This document shows positions 4,450-5,578 of a DNA stretch of 5,578 nt, piece by piece. Within the stretch, counting starts at the first letter, position 1; each line of letters opens with the position of its first letter. The notes under the pieces were generated by a model. That model ran no database searches. It was given only the letters and a program-made list of their open reading frames with translations, and was not told the DNA's origin. The position numbers were made by a program, and so were the translations under genes. The stretch is from Candidatus Omnitrophota bacterium (GTDB lineage: Bacteria; Omnitrophota; Gorgyraeia; 2-01-FULL-45-10), in assembly GCA_028716065.1 (NCBI GenBank), contig JAQUQN010000076.1, forward strand, positions 1 to 5,578, written 5' to 3'.

Positions 4450-5578
4450 GTTTGCTTCTCTGTAAAGGATGCGCAGGTTGTGGTGAGGGTCGGGATAGTC
4501 AGGTTTCAGGGCGAGCGCCTTCTTGTACTCGACCTCGGCCTCATCGAATCTTCCGGCCCTCTTGAGCAGGATGCCGAGACTATTGTGCGAAGCCGCGAAC
4601 GACACCTTCGCCACCGGGATGTTAGAAAATAAAAAAGCGCCTGCGAGGACCACAGCCGCTGCCGCTATTTTGAATGGCCTCTCCCTCAAAATATCCGCCG
4701 CCCTCACTACAGAATAGCCGGCGAATACGCTCAAGGCCGGCACCACCTGCATGCGGTAACGCGAGGTCACGAAAAATACAAGCACGGACACCATGTATCC
4801 GAATATGAAAAAATATAACGTGGCTGCGTTACGCCTCCTCGGCCAGGCCAGACACATGCCCAGTATCCCGAGCGCCGCGATGACGGAAAAATTGAAGAAC
4901 GGGAAATTCAGTATCGGGATGTACCCTCTAAAAAAATAATAGTCCCATATATCCGGGGCCTCATAAGAGTTCCAGAAAAGGACGAACTTTTTGGCCATGA
5001 GGCCGGAGATGTATAAAGGGCCATTCTTTCTGATGGACCTGAGCGCGGAGCGGAACCAGTAAGAGGAAACTTCCGACGGTTTCAGTTTCCGGCCGGCTCT
5101 AGTCTCGGCTACTTCTATCGAGCCGGTCACCATATCTTCCGCATTAGCGCTTATATCATCGACGTGGCGGTACCCGCCCCCGGCGCCGGAGGCATTGCCG
5201 ATATAAAAATTGAATCCCCCGAGCGCCGTTACCGGCACGATATCCTTTTCCGAGATATAATTACGGGCCATCACGGGCGAGAGCGCTATCACGATACCGG
5301 CCGAGAAGGCACAGATATAATATAACAATTTCGCGATGCCGTCTTTTCTGAAAATGGCCAATACACCCAGCGCCAGAAACGGCAGCGCTATCAGCATGTT
5401 CGCTCTTATGAGCGTGGATATCCCGAGCGATAGTCCCGCCAGGAATATATAACATGTCCTTCTCTTCGCCTGAAATAATACAAGGAGAAACACGCCGAGA
5501 GTCGTCGTGAAGAGCCCCACGGTCTCACCTATGACCATGCCGCCATAAAAGAGAAAAGGCCCGTAGAAGGCGCTGAAG
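4426..5578 (-). CDS. Glycosyltransferase family 39-like membrane protein with C-terminal TPR tail (5' end outside window)
   Basis: The reading frame is open to the right edge, so an ATG at 5536-5538 is internal; the residues before it (FYGPFLFYGG) already look like family sequence. The visible 384 residues contain many hydrophobic helices, the LGISTLIRANMLIALP loop, a periplasmic GGFNFYIGN motif and VTSRYRM before a late helix. These resemble PMT/ArnT-type family 39 enzymes, which move sugars from polyprenyl-phosphate donors to cell-surface acceptors. The N-terminal region with the expected catalytic acidic residues is not in the window, so activity is inferred. After the last helix comes one full TPR unit (SLGILLKRAGRFDEAEVEYK and ALALKPDYP) and the start of a second (HHNLRILYREAN). 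The second is cut short: the last seven residues, KRGQATF, are encoded entirely by the palindrome arm and the stop overlaps its inner edge. Acceptor and sugar are unknown. Confidence 0.8.
   Translation of the reverse strand, partial: FSAFYGPFLFYGGMVIGETVGLFTTTLGVFLLVLFQAKRRTCYIFLAGLSLGISTLIRANMLIALPFLALGVLAIFRKDGIAKLLYYICAFSAGIVIALSPVMARNYISEKDIVPVTALGGFNFYIGNASGAGGGYRHVDDISANAEDMVTGSIEVAETRAGRKLKPSEVSSYWFRSALRSIRKNGPLYISGLMAKKFVLFWNSYEAPDIWDYYFFRGYIPILNFPFFNFSVIAALGILGMCLAWPRRRNAATLYFFIFGYMVSVLVFFVTSRYRMQVVPALSVFAGYSVVRAADILRERPFKIAAAAVVLAGAFLFSNIPVAKVSFAASHNSLGILLKRAGRFDEAEVEYKKALALKPDYPDPHHNLRILYREANKRGQATF

Noticed and set aside
5536..5538. ATG as the start of the glycosyltransferase gene
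   Set aside because: The frame stays open upstream to the window edge with family-like hydrophobic sequence (FYGPFLFYGG), there is no ribosome binding site before the ATG, and family 39 proteins have a longer N-terminal part. The gene is partial, not short.

Overview
The window is a compact bacterial segment in which every supported gene lies on the minus strand, so transcription runs from the right edge to the left. I infer an uncultured anaerobe, probably from a metagenome. The pyruvate:ferredoxin oxidoreductase subunits point to anaerobic metabolism. Frequent ATA (Ile) and AGG (Arg) codons, heptanucleotide tandem repeats and a long REP-like palindrome recall Omnitrophota or related candidate phyla. 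That placement comes from general impression, not a search.

Right part (about 4392-5578): the 3' portion of a glycosyltransferase family 39-like multi-pass membrane protein carrying a short C-terminal TPR tail. Its 5' end lies beyond the window. Its last seven codons and stop sit in a perfect 22-bp inverted repeat that resembles the palindromes mobilised by REP-associated (RAYT) transposases and that could also end transcription.

Middle part (about 2039-4366): a good sigma70-type promoter drives dnaX (DNA polymerase III tau) and recR, joined by an ATGA stop/start overlap and without the ybaB gene often found between them. The dnaX linker contains a 70-nt, in-frame array of ten heptamers.

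Left part (1 to about 2011): a near-consensus promoter is followed by a leader of about 130 nt with two inverted repeats, then a six-helix membrane protein of unknown function. Next come porC (gamma), porD (delta, two 4Fe-4S clusters) and the first 22 codons of porA (alpha), with porB presumably beyond the left edge. A second heptamer array fills the porC-porD junction, contains the porC stop codon and occupies the place of the porD ribosome binding site.

I see no new defence, mobile or biosynthetic system. The genes are ordinary housekeeping and central metabolism genes. The unusual content is the repeat DNA: two different heptamer arrays and one palindrome, each touching a gene end, a ribosome-binding position or a coding linker, plus the structured leader ahead of the membrane protein-por operon.
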